Shown: positions 36,369 to 49,441, numbered from the stretch's first letter. The stretch: DNA of 64,000 nt from Eriocheir sinensis (GCF_024679095.1 NC_066570.1:10609598-10673597), one strand, 5' to 3'. The notes: generated from the letters alone by a model not told the origin. Made by a program: numbers and translations.

Positions 36369-36537
36369 TACAGGCTTAATTGAAGTGATAAATCCTGACG
36401 GTAAAACTGAAACTAAAACTAAAACTATGCTCTTTACATGTGCAGCCAGTACGGTCATACACCTAGAATTGACTACATATCTGACTGTTGAATCCTTTCT
36501 TAATGCCTTCAGGAGACTTGTAGCCAGGACTCTCCTT
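36369..36537 (+). mobile_element. BEL/Pao integrase fragment
   Basis: Plus-strand frame MLFTCAASTVIHLELTTYLT, VESFLNAFRRLVARTLLL: the conserved stretch LFTCAVTRAVHLELV..FL.AFRRFVARR of BEL integrases. It continues the BEL element after LINE-A copy 6 and ends where LINE-B begins. Confidence 0.75.
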
Positions 36538-36540
36538 CTT

Positions 36541-37177
36541 CCACTCATCGTCCTCCTCCTCCTCCTCCTCCTCCTCCTCCTCCCCCTCCCCTGCTGCCGC
36601 CTCTCCCTCTCCTCCTGTAGCGGCTTCCCTTCCGTCTACTGACAAAGTTAATAAGAGGAAAGTCCTGGTGGTTGGGGACTCTCAAGTCAGGTTCATTGAC
36701 AGGTACTTTTGTTCAAGGGATAAGGAAAATAGGCTTCGAGTGTGCTTTCCCGGGGCAGGCATCCAGCACGTATCTGACAGAATGGAGGAAATTTTAGCAG
36801 GGGAGGGGACACAGCCAATCGTCTTCTGCAGTTTCGGTGGTAATGACATCAGTAAGGTGGGTAGCGAAGAGATCTTTCGGCGCTTCAGGGAATCGTTTGC
36901 TAAAGTGAGGGACTTCGGGGGGGTGCCGGCTGTTTGTGGGGTTTTGCCGAGGAGGGGGGTGGGAGAGGGATGGCTTTCCAGAGCCTTAGCAGTAAACAGC
37001 AGGCTGGCGGCCCACTGTAAGCGAAATGGTTGGCTTTTCCTTGATAATTGGGACCTCTTCTACAATACAGGCACCTTGTATGCCAACGATGGCGTGCACC
37101 TGTCACTCCAGGGGGAGGAGGTTCTCGCAGACTCCCTCGAGCGATCACTTAGCACCCTACATAATTTTTTAGAGTAG
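36541..37177 (+). CDS. LINE-B ORF1 protein with SGNH/GDSL esterase domain
   Basis: The coding frame is open from about 36541: a Ser-rich run encoded by TCC repeats, then PSPAAASPSPPVAASLPSTD. The esterase domain follows: block I VVGDSQVRF with nucleophile Ser, block III FGGNDIS (Gly/Asn oxyanion residues), block V YANDGVHLS with catalytic Asp and His, ending LSTLHNFLE and TAG (37175). SGNH esterases occur as ORF1 products in several CR1-type LINEs; their role in transposition is not settled, and membrane or lipid contact has been suggested. No ATG is seen ahead of the Ser run, so the true N-terminus is lost by 5' truncation; the GTG/ATG near 36668 is internal. The last sense codons overlap a slippery heptamer. 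Confidence 0.85.
37165..37171 (+). promoter_or_regulatory. candidate -1 ribosomal frameshift site U_UUU_UUA
   Basis: In the ORF1 frame the codons are AAT TTT TTA GAG TAG, so T TTT TTA sits in the X_XXY_YYZ register, two codons before the stop. A -1 shift enters the ORF2 frame, which has no stop from here on into the endonuclease. A G-rich stretch follows (GAGGGGGGAGGG, 37180-37191), which could form structure. Confidence 0.5.
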
Positions 37178-40071
37178 GCGAGGGGGGAGGGCCTGTCAAT
37201 GCATCGCAGACTGGGACTAGGGGGCGCAGGAGAAATCGAAAGGATATAAGAAAGGATGGGCTAACGGCTTATTACACCAACAGTAGGAGTCTCAGGAACA
37301 AGATAGATCTACTGAGGGGGAAAGCATGTGTCGAGAAATTCGACATTATAGCTATCACGGAAACATGGGTGGATACTGCAAACAAAAACTTCATGTCTGA
37401 GTATGAAATAGATGGTTACCAGATGTTTCACAAAGATAGAAAGGGAAGAAGGGGAGGAGGGGTGGCACTTTATGTTAAAGACACACTTAAATGTTCCGCT
37501 AACAACTCTATTCAAACAAATGGCGACTCAGAATCAGTTTGGGTGGACGTCCACAAAGGGAAAGACAAACTAATTCTAGGGGTTCTTTACAGGCCACCCA
37601 ACCTTAACAGGCAGGACACTGATATATTACTGCAAGAGGTAGGCAGGGCGAGCAGGAGCAAAAATGTCTGCATAATGGGGGATTTTAACTATAGGAATAT
37701 AGATTGGGAAGGCGTGGTGGGTGATCTAGAGTCTGAGGATTTTCTGAAATTAATACAAGATAATTTTCTCAAGCAGGCAGTAACAGAGCCCACCAGGGGT
37801 AACAACATTCTGGACTTGGTCTTAACTAACACCGAGTATATGATCAGCGAGCTAGATGTTGGGGGAGAATTAGGTGGCAGTGATCACAAGGAAATTAGGT
37901 TTAAATTAGACTGGGCGGTGACCCATGAACTCAACCCTGTGTTGGTGCCTGACTTTAGAAGAGCTGATTATGAGGGGCTCAGAAGACACCTTGAGGAGGT
38001 AAATTGGGAAACCTTAGGGCTGGATGAGGGCCAGATCTCAGGGCTGGAACCGGAAAGACAGGGGAACCAAGTAGAAATGACCTACAATAATTTAGTTAGA
38101 GAAATTGCAGAGGGTCAGAGACAGCATATCCCTTACCAAGCACGTAGGAAGGAAAATAACGACCCCAAATGGATGACCCGCAGACTCAAGCATGAAATAG
38201 GCTTGAAGAGAGGAATTTATAGGAAAATAAAGAACGGAGAGATCCACCTCAGGGGTAGGTATGTTGAGCTACCCAGGTCGGTGAAGAACACCCGCCTAGC
38301 AAAAAGAAATTATGAGATTAGGGTTGCCAACGAGGCCAAGAGCGATCACAAGGGCTTCTTCAAATTGTACAGGACGAAAACAAGGGACAGAATTGGACCG
38401 TTGAAAACAAACACGGGCGAGCTCGTTGAGAATGGAGAAGATATGACTCAAATGATGAATTACTATTTCCTCTCAGTTTTCACGCAGGAAAATCTAACAA
38501 CCATTCCGGAGAGAGTTCAGGTATATGAGGGCGAAGAGAATGACAAGTTGAGGGATGTGATCATCACTAGGCAAGTAGTCCAGGATGAGACTGATAGGTT
38601 GAAGAAAAACAAATCGCCGGGCCCAGACGAAGTATTCCCAAGGGTTCTGAAAGAGTGCAAGGCAGTCCTTAGTGGCCCTCTTGCCGATATCTTTATGATG
38701 TAGGTAAATTCTGGGTATGTGCCCAATCAATGGAAAGTAGCTAATGTGACGCCGATTTTCAAAAAGGGAGACAAGTCAGCCACCTCAAACTATCGCCCAA
38801 TTAGCTTAACATCAGTTGTAGGAAAGATGTTAGAGTCAATTTTAGCCGGGAGCATTCGGGACCATCTAGAAAAGCATAATTTAATTCATGATTCACAACA
38901 TGGGTTCACAAAGGGTAGGTCTTGCCTTACTAACCTGTTGTCCTTCTACACTAAAGTAATCGAGGCGGTTGACAGAGATGAAAACTATGACATATTATAT
39001 CTAGATTTCAGTAAAGCGTTCGACAAAGTACCTCATCACCGGCTATTACTAAAATTACAGGCTCATGGCGTAGATGGGAAAGTTTTGAACTGGATCAGGG
39101 CGTGGCTTAGTGGTAGGAAGCAGAGAGTGCAAATCAATGGTAGGAAATCTGAATGGGGCAGTGTCACGAGTGGAGTCCCACAAGGGTCGGTGCTGGGTCC
39201 TCTGCTTTTTATTATTTACATCAATGACTTGGACACGGGAATTAGTAGCGATGTCAGTAAGTTCGCAGATGATACCAAGATCGGTAGAGTAATCCAATCA
39301 GACACCGACGCTACCGTTCTCCAGGATGAGCTTGACAGACTATATGATTGGGCGAGGAAGTGGCAGATGGAATTCAATGTCGGGAAGTGTAGCATTTTGA
39401 GCGTAGGTAGGAATAACCCTTACAATTACTCCTTAAATGACACTCCTCTAAGCAGGTCTGGGCGTGAGAGAGACTTAGGAGTCCTAGTGAGCGCTGACCT
39501 CCGTCCTAGGGCTCAATGCATTCAGGCTAAAAATCGGGCAAACAGAGTACTAGGTTTCATCTCACGGAGCGTGAGCAATAGGAGCGCTGAAGTCATCCTC
39601 AAACTTTACTTATCACTAGTTAGACCTCATCTCGATTATGCAGTTCAGTTCTGGTCCCCCTACTATAGAATGGATATCAAGATGTTAGAATCTGTACAGA
39701 GGAGGATGACAAAGATGATTCAGGGGGTGAGAAACTTGCCTTATGAAGACAGGCTGAAGCAGTTAAATCTACACTCTCTAGAAAGGCGAAGGGTGCGAGG
39801 AGACTTGATCGAAGTTTATAAATGGATGAAGGGATTTAATAAAGGGGATGTCAATAAAATTTTGAGAGTGAAAGAGCCACGTAGGACGCGTAGAAATGGC
39901 TTTAAGTTAGACAAATTCAGATTCAACAAAGACATAGGCAAGAAGTGGTTCACCAATAGAGTGGTGGACGAATGGAACAGGCTTGGGAGCCATGTTGTGG
40001 GTGCCAATACCATAGATACATTCAAGAAGAGGTTAGATAAAGCCATGGATGGTGAGGTAAGGTGGGGTTGA
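37172..40071 (+). pseudogene. LINE-B ORF2, endonuclease-reverse transcriptase, one premature stop
   Basis: Endonuclease: YYTNSRSLRNKIDLL, IIAITETWVD (Glu), RRGGGVALYV, VLYRPPN, MGDFNYRNIDW (Asp/Asn), TRGNNILDLVL, GGSDHKEI (Asp/His). RT: NKSPGPDEVFPRVLKE, PIFKKGDKSATSNYRPISL, HGFTKGRSCLTNLL, LDFSKAFDKVPHHRL (motif A), SGVPQGSVLGPLLF (motif B), FADDTKIG (motif C). Thumb and tail follow: LDYAVQFWSPYY, FKLDKFRFNKDIGKKWFTNRVV, FKKRLDKAMDGEV. The only break is TAG at 38701-38703; the frame is the same before and after. No ATG precedes the catalytic Glu: the first in-frame ATG is at about 37393. Near 37246 ATA stands where ATG might once have been (ATA AGA AAG GAT). Confidence 0.9.
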
Positions 40072-40135
40072 GTGTACAGGAGCTGCCTTGTATAGGCCAA
40101 CCGGCCTCTTGCAGACTCCTTACGTTTTTATGTTT

Positions 40136-40137
<2 letters not shown>
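40072..40137 (+). other. LINE-B 3' terminus with conserved stem-loop
   Basis: Short 3' UTR: GAGCTGCCTTGTATAGGCCAACCGGCC, then CTTGCAGACTCC and a TTATG-like tail. AGGCC/GGCCT with a 4-base loop is identical in the fragment at 25492-25575, as expected of an RT recognition site. Confidence 0.7.

Positions 40138-40207
<70 letters not shown>
40138..40207. repeat. (TA)n microsatellite at the 3' end of LINE-B
   Basis: About 35 TA units directly after the LINE tail. Confidence 0.95.
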
Positions 40208-40217
<10 letters not shown>

Positions 40218-41157
40218 GTAAAATTTTCTATTGAGACAATCTTAGATAAATGGTTGAACAAGATAACTCTCTAATAATTCTGGGTTATTTTTCTTCTAGC
40301 AAAATATAATTTGTCAGAGACTAGCGCTGAAAAAAAAAAGGTGTATAGCATAACTCAAGAAGTATATGTTCTAGGTGCATCATACTTGGAACATTGCTTC
40401 TGGCCAGTTTTCTCTGAAAATATTCTTGTTATATCTGTATATTTATGGAAAATGAATGGTAAAATGCATCAGGCCTTAACCGGTACCAAAATACCTCACA
40501 ACCGGGGATCCACGGAACATAAGCGTCTTCATGTGGGGATGTTTTTCTTTTTACCTGTGGAGGTTTCTTTTTTTTTACCAGTGGTGGGCTCTTCCCTTAA
40601 CTGGAGAAAACTAAAATTTCCCAGCACCATAGTCAGGGTCTTCAGTCCACCTCAGCCATTGTTTCAACCCGTTCTCTTCTCCGTTGGCCAGATTACAATA
40701 AAGTGAAAAAAATACTAAAAATCCTTTCAAGTCGCTTTAAAAAAAGTTTAGTTCATGTACATTAAAATGTCCAGCCACGCATGTTCCGATAGACTGGCTC
40801 TTTAAACTATTAAAATGATAGGTTTTGATGCGGATTGGACCTTTTTGATGGTAGATTTAACAAATTTATAGTTTGAAGAAAATTGAAATATCGAAACACA
40901 TAAATGTTTCAACATTTTGAACAGTACATTAAATGCTATTAATACTAAAAGTAAAAGGTAGTTTGGATGTTTCTTTTTTCGAAAGAAAGAACACAGGTGA
41001 GGTTTACACATTATCGTTGTTACTTTAGTAATTTAATGATACGTGATACTCTTCAAAGCAATCCTTGAAGCACAGTCCTACATCATAGTACCGAAACTCA
41101 TATATAGTTAAAATTTTGTGGTTTTGTTATTGCTGGTTTGACACAAACTCATACCAG
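40208..41157. other. unique AT-rich sequence, no gene recognised
   Basis: Frames such as 40311-40704 have no motif I recognise and no splice context that convinces. Probably intronic or intergenic. Confidence 0.5.
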
Positions 41158-41238
41158 GGACATCCAAGGATTCTCCGTAGGCATATCGAGACGGCACGCC
41201 GCCGTCTCGATATGCCTACGGAGACTCCTTGGTTGTCC
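41158..41238. repeat. 81-bp palindrome, 38-bp arms, 5-base loop
   Basis: The core arms 41173-41195 and 41201-41223 are perfect reverse complements (CTCCGTAGGCATATCGAGACGGC). Pairing extends outward over CCAAGGA/TCCTTGG and GGACA/TGTCC with three mismatches in all; the loop is ACGCC. It would form a strong hairpin as DNA or RNA. Not part of any element I recognise. Confidence 0.9.
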
Positions 41239-42065
41239 GCCGTCTAGATGCCGTCAAAATATTTAACTTTAAACCTTAGGAAACTGTTCACACCCTCCGT
41301 CAACCGACCAACACGTCTTGAATTCCATCAAAGGAAACCTTGGCCGGTTTGAAGGCAGCTCAACAGAATACTCGGTGGGTGATGATTCATGTGGACGAGT
41401 ACCCGTAAAGCTCCCGTCAACCTCGTCGCTCTACAGTTTTCGCCTTGTTGGGTATTGATTATAATTATAGTTAGATGTTTGGCATCATGAATGAAAGTTG
41501 GTCGAACTTGTGCGTGCATATGATGAGCTATTTGATATGGCTACCAAAAGGTCAAATGATTGTTGTCTGTATTGCGGCTATTGTCTTTAGGGCGGACCAA
41601 AGGAGTATGGGCCGCGAACGTGTCATTTGAATACACAACAGTTTCACAGCGCCGATACTACGGCCTGTCTGTCGGAACCAAACAGAGTCGTGAGAATCGT
41701 TTTTTTGGAAGGGTACTATGGACCATCTAGTACTAGTAGAGGATACATTCGCAGCCGTGTGGGACTGGCCAGGAGATATATTTATCTTTGTCTCAGCTTT
41801 TCCCTTGATGTCCGCGCTGAATCTAACACCACGACCTCTCCCCATCCCGTCCTTACCCCTTTCAAACACACTTGCATATTCCAAGGGAGAACAGAGACCA
41901 TTACTTTTGCTCCTCGTTTTTGCAATATCTATCTCCATTCTCTACATTTCATTTATATTTTACCAAAATTATCTAAAGTTTTATCTCCCTCTTTCTTCCA
42001 CTTTGCTTGCTAATCTTTATTTATTCCCTCTTGCTGTTTTCATTTTTCTTAATCTTTTTTTCAAT

Positions 42066-42068
<3 letters not shown>
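41239..42068. other. unique sequence, no gene recognised
   Basis: Overlapping frames at 41552-42013 have no recognisable motif; the 3' part is T/C-rich. No supported gene. Confidence 0.5.

Positions 42069-42133
<65 letters not shown>
42069..42133. repeat. (CA)n microsatellite
   Basis: About 32 CA units. Confidence 0.95.
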
Positions 42134-42136
<3 letters not shown>

Positions 42137-42201
42137 CACAAATTGTGTTATAATAAAGGCATATTTAGAAGTTATACTATTACTAAATAATAGCGGATGA
42201 G

Positions 42202-43758
<1,557 letters not shown>

Positions 43759-44230
43759 ATATTCCAAGCTACTGTTATGGACGGGATACTCACTCTATTC
43801 ATTCACTTCACATTTCAAAGAGCATGGTGAAATCAGTATTCTACAATGATGATTCATTATCTCAGAAAAGATATGAAAGAGCTTGTTCTCTTGATGCCAA
43901 CACACTTATATATTTAATTAAAAATTCTTTACCGCATGTCAATTCTTTAAATGTGGTCCATGATGATTCAACTGAAGCAGTGTCGTTACTCAAAAACTTC
44001 CAAAATTCAGAATCTATTTTCACAGTTCAGATAAGAACATTTCTCATTAATGCCAATTTTACCAATAATATCTTTGAGTGGCATAGTCAACTGTCATTGC
44101 TGAACCCATTTCTTCTTCTGTCTACCGATCCAAAACAAGCGGAATCTCTTCTTCTGATCTTAGAAAATGAAGGCAAATTTTCATCATCACCTGTTATACT
44201 GCTTGGATTAGTGCCCAACACTTTATGGAG
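43759..44230 (+). CDS. internal exon of an unidentified host gene (157 codons)
   Basis: A poly-pyrimidine tract and TTTCAG (43758) are followed by 472 bases that stay open in one frame, with a donor GAG|GTAAAT at 44231. The left intron is phase 1, the right phase 2. The peptide starts IPSYCYGRDTHSIHSLHISK, includes RYERACSLDANTLIYLIKNS and VQIRTFLINANFTNNIFEWH, and ends ILLGLVPNTLW. It is AT-rich in codon use, Leu/Ser/Asn-rich and probably alpha-helical, with no RT, integrase or transposase motif. It could be part of a helical-repeat scaffold protein, but I do not recognise it. It is the only long frame in the window that lacks both repeat character and TE motifs and has good splice sites at both ends. 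Confidence 0.6.
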
Positions 44231-44244
44231 GTAAATATTATACC

Positions 44245-44653
<409 letters not shown>

Positions 44654-44795
44654 TTTTTGTTTTTTATCTATTTATTTTATTTTTTTACAGCAGAGGAGAC
44701 AGTGTAAGGGTGTAAAAAATAAAGGAAACAACAATGGAAAAAAAAAGCCCGCTACTTACTACTCCTAAATAGAGTAGAGTGGCCAAAAAGAGAAA

Positions 44796-46430
44796 TCAAT
44801 TTCGGGATGAGAGGTGTCCTGATACCCTCCTCTTGAAAGAGTTCAAGTCGTGGGCACTAGGAAATACAGATGAAGGAAGATCGTTGCAGAGTTTACCAGC
44901 GTGAGGGATGAAAGAGTGAAGATGTTGATTAACTCTTGCAGAAGGTGTTTGGACAGTATAGGGGTGAGCGTGATCAGAAAGTCGTGTGAGGCGAGGCCGC
45001 AGGAGTGGGGGAGGCATGAAGTTAGCTAGTTCAGAAGAGCAGTCAGCGTGGAAATATCGATAGAAGATAGAAAGAGAGGCAGCATTGCGACGGAATTTAA
45101 GAGGTAGAAGAATCAGTAAGAGGAGGAGAGCTGATGAGACGAAGAGCCTTAGTCTCCACCCTGTCCAGAAGGGCTGTATGAGTGGAGCCCCCCCACACGT
45201 GAGATGCATACTCCATACGAGGGCGGACAAGGCTCCTGTATATGGATAGCAACTGTGCGGAGGAGAAGAACTGGTGGAGATGATACAGAACGCCCAATCC
45301 CGAGGAAGCTGAATTAGTGAGAGAGACCGAGGATATTTAGTTGTGAAGAGGGTGACAGCTGAGTGTTGTCGGTGAATAGGGGATAGGTGTTTGGAAGATT
45401 GTGTCGAGTTGATAGGTGGAGAAATTGAGTTTTTGAGGCATTGAAGGACACAAGGTTCCTTCTACCCCAAACGGAAATGATAGCAAGGTCTGAGGTTAAG
45501 CGTTCTGCAGCCTCCAGCCTAGAGTCATGTACTACCTGTTGTGATGGTCTTCTATTGAAAGAAGTTGAATAATGCAGAGTGGAGTCGTCGGCGTATAAAT
45601 GGACAGGACAGTTTGTTATGGAAAGAAGCTAATTAATGAATAACAGAAAGAGAGTGGGTGATAGGACAGCGCCTTGTGGAACATCACTGTTGATAGGTTT
45701 GGGGGAAGAACAGTGACCATCTACCACCACAGAGATAGAATGGCCGGAAAGAAAACTGGATAAAGGAACAGAGAGTGGGATGGAATCCGAAAGAGGGAAG
45801 TTTAGAAAGCAAAGACTTGTGCCAGACTCTATCGAAGGCTTTCGATATGTCTAGCGCAACTGAGAGTTTCGCCGAAACGGCTAAGAGAGGATGACCAAGA
45901 ATCAGTTAAGAGAGCAAGAAGATCGCCAGCAGAACGCTTCTTGCGGAACTCATACTGGTGATCAGATGGAAGATCATAAGTGTTAAGGTGCTTTTGAATC
46001 TTCCGGTTAAGGATTGATTCAAAAGCTTTAGATAGACAGGAAAGGAAAGCTATAGGGCGGTAGTTTGTGGGATTGGAACGGTCACCCTTCTTAGGCACAG
46101 GCTGTACGATGGCGTACTTCCAGCAGGAAGGAAAGGTAGATGTTGATAGGCAAAGACGAAAGAGTTTGACTAGGCGTAGTGTCAGCACAGAAGCACAGTT
46201 GTTAAGGACAATAATAGGCACTACATCAGGTCCATAAGCCTTCTGAGAGTTGAGGCCAGAGAGGGCATATAAAACATCATTAGGAAGAATCTTAATAATA
46301 GGCATAAAGAAGTCAGAGGGGGGAAGAGTATGAGGAATATGCCCAGAATCGTCCAGGGTGGAGTTCTTACAGAAAGTTTGAGCGAAGAGTTTAGCCTTAC
46401 AGACAGATGAGACGGCAGTGCTGCCGTCAG
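44796..46430 (-). pseudogene. LINE-A reverse transcriptase, copy 7
   Basis: The minus-strand frames give SKAELF-like KAKLFAQTF, NSQKAYGPDVVPIIVLNN, PVPKKGDRSNPTNYRPIA and YEFRKKRSAGDLL (GFRKGR altered), SVALDISKAFDRVW in another frame, then a shifted region around motifs B and C (about 45500-45830) and a thumb RPRMEYASHVWGG to the end FKRRVSGHLSSRN. Several frameshifts (about 45090, 45300, 45870). Inactive. Confidence 0.8.
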
Positions 46431-46433
46431 GGT

Positions 46434-47375
46434 TGTTGTAACCCGTAATCCGGGTCACACAGGGGAGACGACACACTGTTTGTACTAGTGACACTTAACT
46501 TAAAATTCTGGTACTTTAGGAGTATTTAAAGGAGTTCGTAAATGGGGTGATGAAACGGTGTCGCCTTTCTTATATGTATTTTATTCTACCTTAATACTAC
46601 TTAATATTACAAAGGGTAAAAATATTGTTTAAACCAGCGACTGGCTTACGAGACTCAATGAGTCTTCAGGTTTTCTTTCACTATTGGTTACTGACGTTAG
46701 CACTGGTATAATATTGAGTAAAAACTCACACAATAAAGTATCATAGAAATATAATCCTAAGTAAAACTAAGATAATAGAACACAATAGATATGTTAGATA
46801 CGCTTTCCTCTATGGTAATTCTTCACTCCATACTCACAGTAGCAAAGATGAATGTTCTGCCCATGTTGTCTAGGGAAGGACAACTGGGTGTACAGCACAC
46901 GAACAGAGTGCTGGCTGATCTGATCCCTAGCCTGAATAAATGCTTCTTATATAGGCATGACATACATACAGACATCACGAGGGTAATACGTCAGGCGTGT
47001 GAGTCATACATCAAACTCACACCGAGCTCATACAATAATCTACCTAACCGACATGTGTAATAAGGTTGGCGTACACTCGATTGTAATCCTTAGTGTAGCT
47101 GTCACGCGGTGACGCAGCTTTGTTTTCATAACATTTTGTTCCGCGGTTGATCGTGTTTTGGCCGCGGTTGATTGTGTTTTGGCTTAGAGAGATAAGCGGG
47201 TGCGTTAATGGGCAATTGTGTATAGGTTGGTAAATGAACAGTGCGTTTGGGGACAATCATGTGTTGGAGTCCGTGTTGTGCTTTAGCGGTCGATACCGCT
47301 GTTGTCATCGGAAAATATTGCCGGCGAAGATGATGACACTGGAGCTAGGGGTGTCGCGGCCTGCGGGGCACCACA
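46434..47375. mobile_element. solo-LTR-like insertion in LINE-A
   Basis: Begins TGTTGTAACCCG and ends GGGGCACCACA, and GGGT is repeated on both sides (46430-46433 and 47376-47379). The LINE-A sequence is continuous without it. TG...CA ends with a 4-bp duplication fit a solo LTR of a Gypsy-type element. An internal tandem pair CCGCGGTTGATxGTGTTTTGG lies at about 47142-47184. No coding region of note. A partner internal region is not in the window. Confidence 0.65.
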
Positions 47376-47832
47376 GGGTTAAAGAGAGGAGGGAAAGAGA
47401 AAGAAGTGAAATTGGAGGAGATATTTTTGGCTAGATGCCAGAGGTCACGGGAAGAATTAGAGAAAGCAAGGTTTTGGCATTTTCTATTAATAAAGGAGTT
47501 TTTAGGTAAGTCGGAGAATAGATTTGGCATGATTTTGGGCAGAAATATAAAGATGATGGTTAGCAGGAGTGCGAAGGCTTTGGAACCTTTAGTGAGCTGC
47601 CTCTCTAGCTTTAATAGCACGAGAACAAGCATGATTAAACCAAGGCTTTTTGGCATGAGGAGTAGAGAAAGAACGTGGAATGTATGCCTCCATTCCAGAG
47701 ACAATCACCTCTGTGATGCGCTGGGTACACACAGAGGGGTCTCCATCCTGGAAAAAGTAATCATTCCACGGGAAATCGGAAAAGTACATCCTCAGGTTGT
47801 CCCACCGAGCTGAAGCCAAATGCCAGAAGCAT

Positions 47833-48089
<257 letters not shown>

Positions 48090-48094
48090 ACTCA

Positions 48095-48510
48095 CAACAA
48101 CAAAACAAGACTAAACAGCGAATCAACTACTACGCAATCAACCCAATACGACCAAGACGCCCCTTCAGGAAGACCACGTCGTCTATTAATACACTTGCTA
48201 CACTAAGGAGTGTGGGCCTCACTCTTACATTGGAATGACGAGAACTTCCATGTCACGGCGTGTCACCTGCCACCTAAGTAACGGCGCAATCAAAGACCAC
48301 TACGCCGGCAAGCATAAGTCAAGCCTCACCCGTCAAGATTTGGAAAGTAACACTACAATACTTGACAGGGAAAAGGAGTACAGACGTCTACTGTTCTTAG
48401 AAGCAATATACATAACAACAAAGTTGCCTTCCATAAACAGACAAGCAGAAGACTTCCAAATTCTTCCGACGGCAAGACGCAGAGCAGCAACGCGACTCAT
48501 GAGTTGACTC
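48095..48510 (+). pseudogene. Penelope-like element, GIY-YIG endonuclease fragment
   Basis: The plus-strand frame includes EDHVVY, an in-frame [23 protein letters not shown] (the VVY..YIG signature with paired Cys), LSNGAIKDHYAGKHKSSLTR and REKEYRRLLFLEAIYI, with a second stretch INRQAEDFQILPTARRRA before the stop at 48507. In this family the domain nicks target DNA for reverse transcription. No RT upstream: TA repeats take its place. It differs in sequence from the fragment at 16575-17507 and so is a different lineage. Confidence 0.75.
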
Positions 48511-48725
48511 AGGCGAGCCAATCACCGCGCTTGGCTCCGCTTCCCGCCGCCACCACGCCTAACGGCGCCCACAACACGGAGCTTTTGCTTCAACAAAGAG
48601 AACACTGTACAGTGTTTATCTGCTACTTTACAACCCTTCCTCCTTTATCCCCACTCCCCTCTCCATCTATCACCTCTTCTGGCCCCAGCCCCAGACGCTG
48701 CCCTGTGTGAAGGTGAACTACGGTA
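48511..48725. other. probable 3' flank of the Penelope fragment, no gene
   Basis: Starts AGGCGAGCCAATCACCGCGC, then pyrimidine-rich sequence to the SINE head. No coding content. Confidence 0.4.
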
Positions 48726-49077
48726 GGCGGTGGCGTAGGTGGTAGCGTACTGGGCCCACATTCACCGCGTGATGGACGACGCGGGTTCGAATCCCCAAGC
48801 TACCACTCGGATTTTTCAGTCACCGCCGAGTGGCTTAAAACTACCCACATGCTGTCCTGAAGACCACCCATCAACCCGGACTCTAGAGGAAGCCGTCCAA
48901 GCGAATCAAGAACGAGTTCCGGGGGGCAGCATGAGCCAATGCAAGATGGCGCCACTATAAACACTCGCCTGCGCCAGAACGGGCTGGGCCGACCATCAGG
49001 CCCCACCTGGAAGAAGCCTTGGGCCGACCATCAGGCCCCACCGGGAAGATGCCTACCGGCGCAATAGGCAACAACGT

Positions 49078-49080
<3 letters not shown>
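48726..49080 (+). mobile_element. tRNA-derived SINE, family B, copy with internal duplication
   Basis: The head has A box GGCGTAGGTGGTAGCGT and B box GGGTTCGAATCCC (48782-48794). The body starts TTTTTCAGTCACCGCCGAGTGGC, runs through AATGCAAGATGGCGCCAC, then GGGCCGACCATCAGGCCCCACC twice in tandem (about 48985 and 49021, unit about 38 bp), and ends CCTACCGGCGCAATAGGC and ACGTAAAA. A TA array follows at once. Confidence 0.85.
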
Positions 49081-49281
<201 letters not shown>

Positions 49282-49441
49282 AAGGGGTCTCTTCTAGCTG
49301 CCTTAAGCATAGGATCAGCAGGGCACCCAGCTGCTACGTTAGCGCTCTGCCGTCCAACCCCACTTTAGAAAGTGGACTCCCCTTGCAACTTAGAACAACG
49401 GCAGAGCTAGGCAGGAGGCCACCACCCTTTCCTGTCATGCC

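Larger units (their letters stand above)
36541..40137 (+). mobile_element. LINE-B, CR1-like non-LTR retrotransposon, almost intact
   Basis: 5' truncated within ORF1 and otherwise complete: ORF1 (SGNH esterase), ORF2 (endonuclease, RT), and a 3' terminus with the AGGCC-AACC-GGCCT stem-loop (40093-40106) and a TTATGTTTC-like tail. One in-frame TAG is the only lesion I find in ORF2. Inserted in the BEL remnant. Other scraps are at 25492-25575 and 54650-54866. Confidence 0.9.

Noticed and set aside
36334..36642. 102-codon frame as a membrane protein with a Leu run
   Set aside because: It fuses a BEL integrase scrap with an out-of-frame reading of the TCC repeat that encodes Ser in LINE-B ORF1.
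41552..42013. Two overlapping 128-codon frames on opposite strands
   Set aside because: No motif, no splice context and mutually overlapping; not supported as genes.
48726..48800. Possible functional tRNA at the SINE-B head
   Set aside because: A and B boxes exist but the sequence continues into a repeated SINE body and the arms do not form a proper cloverleaf.
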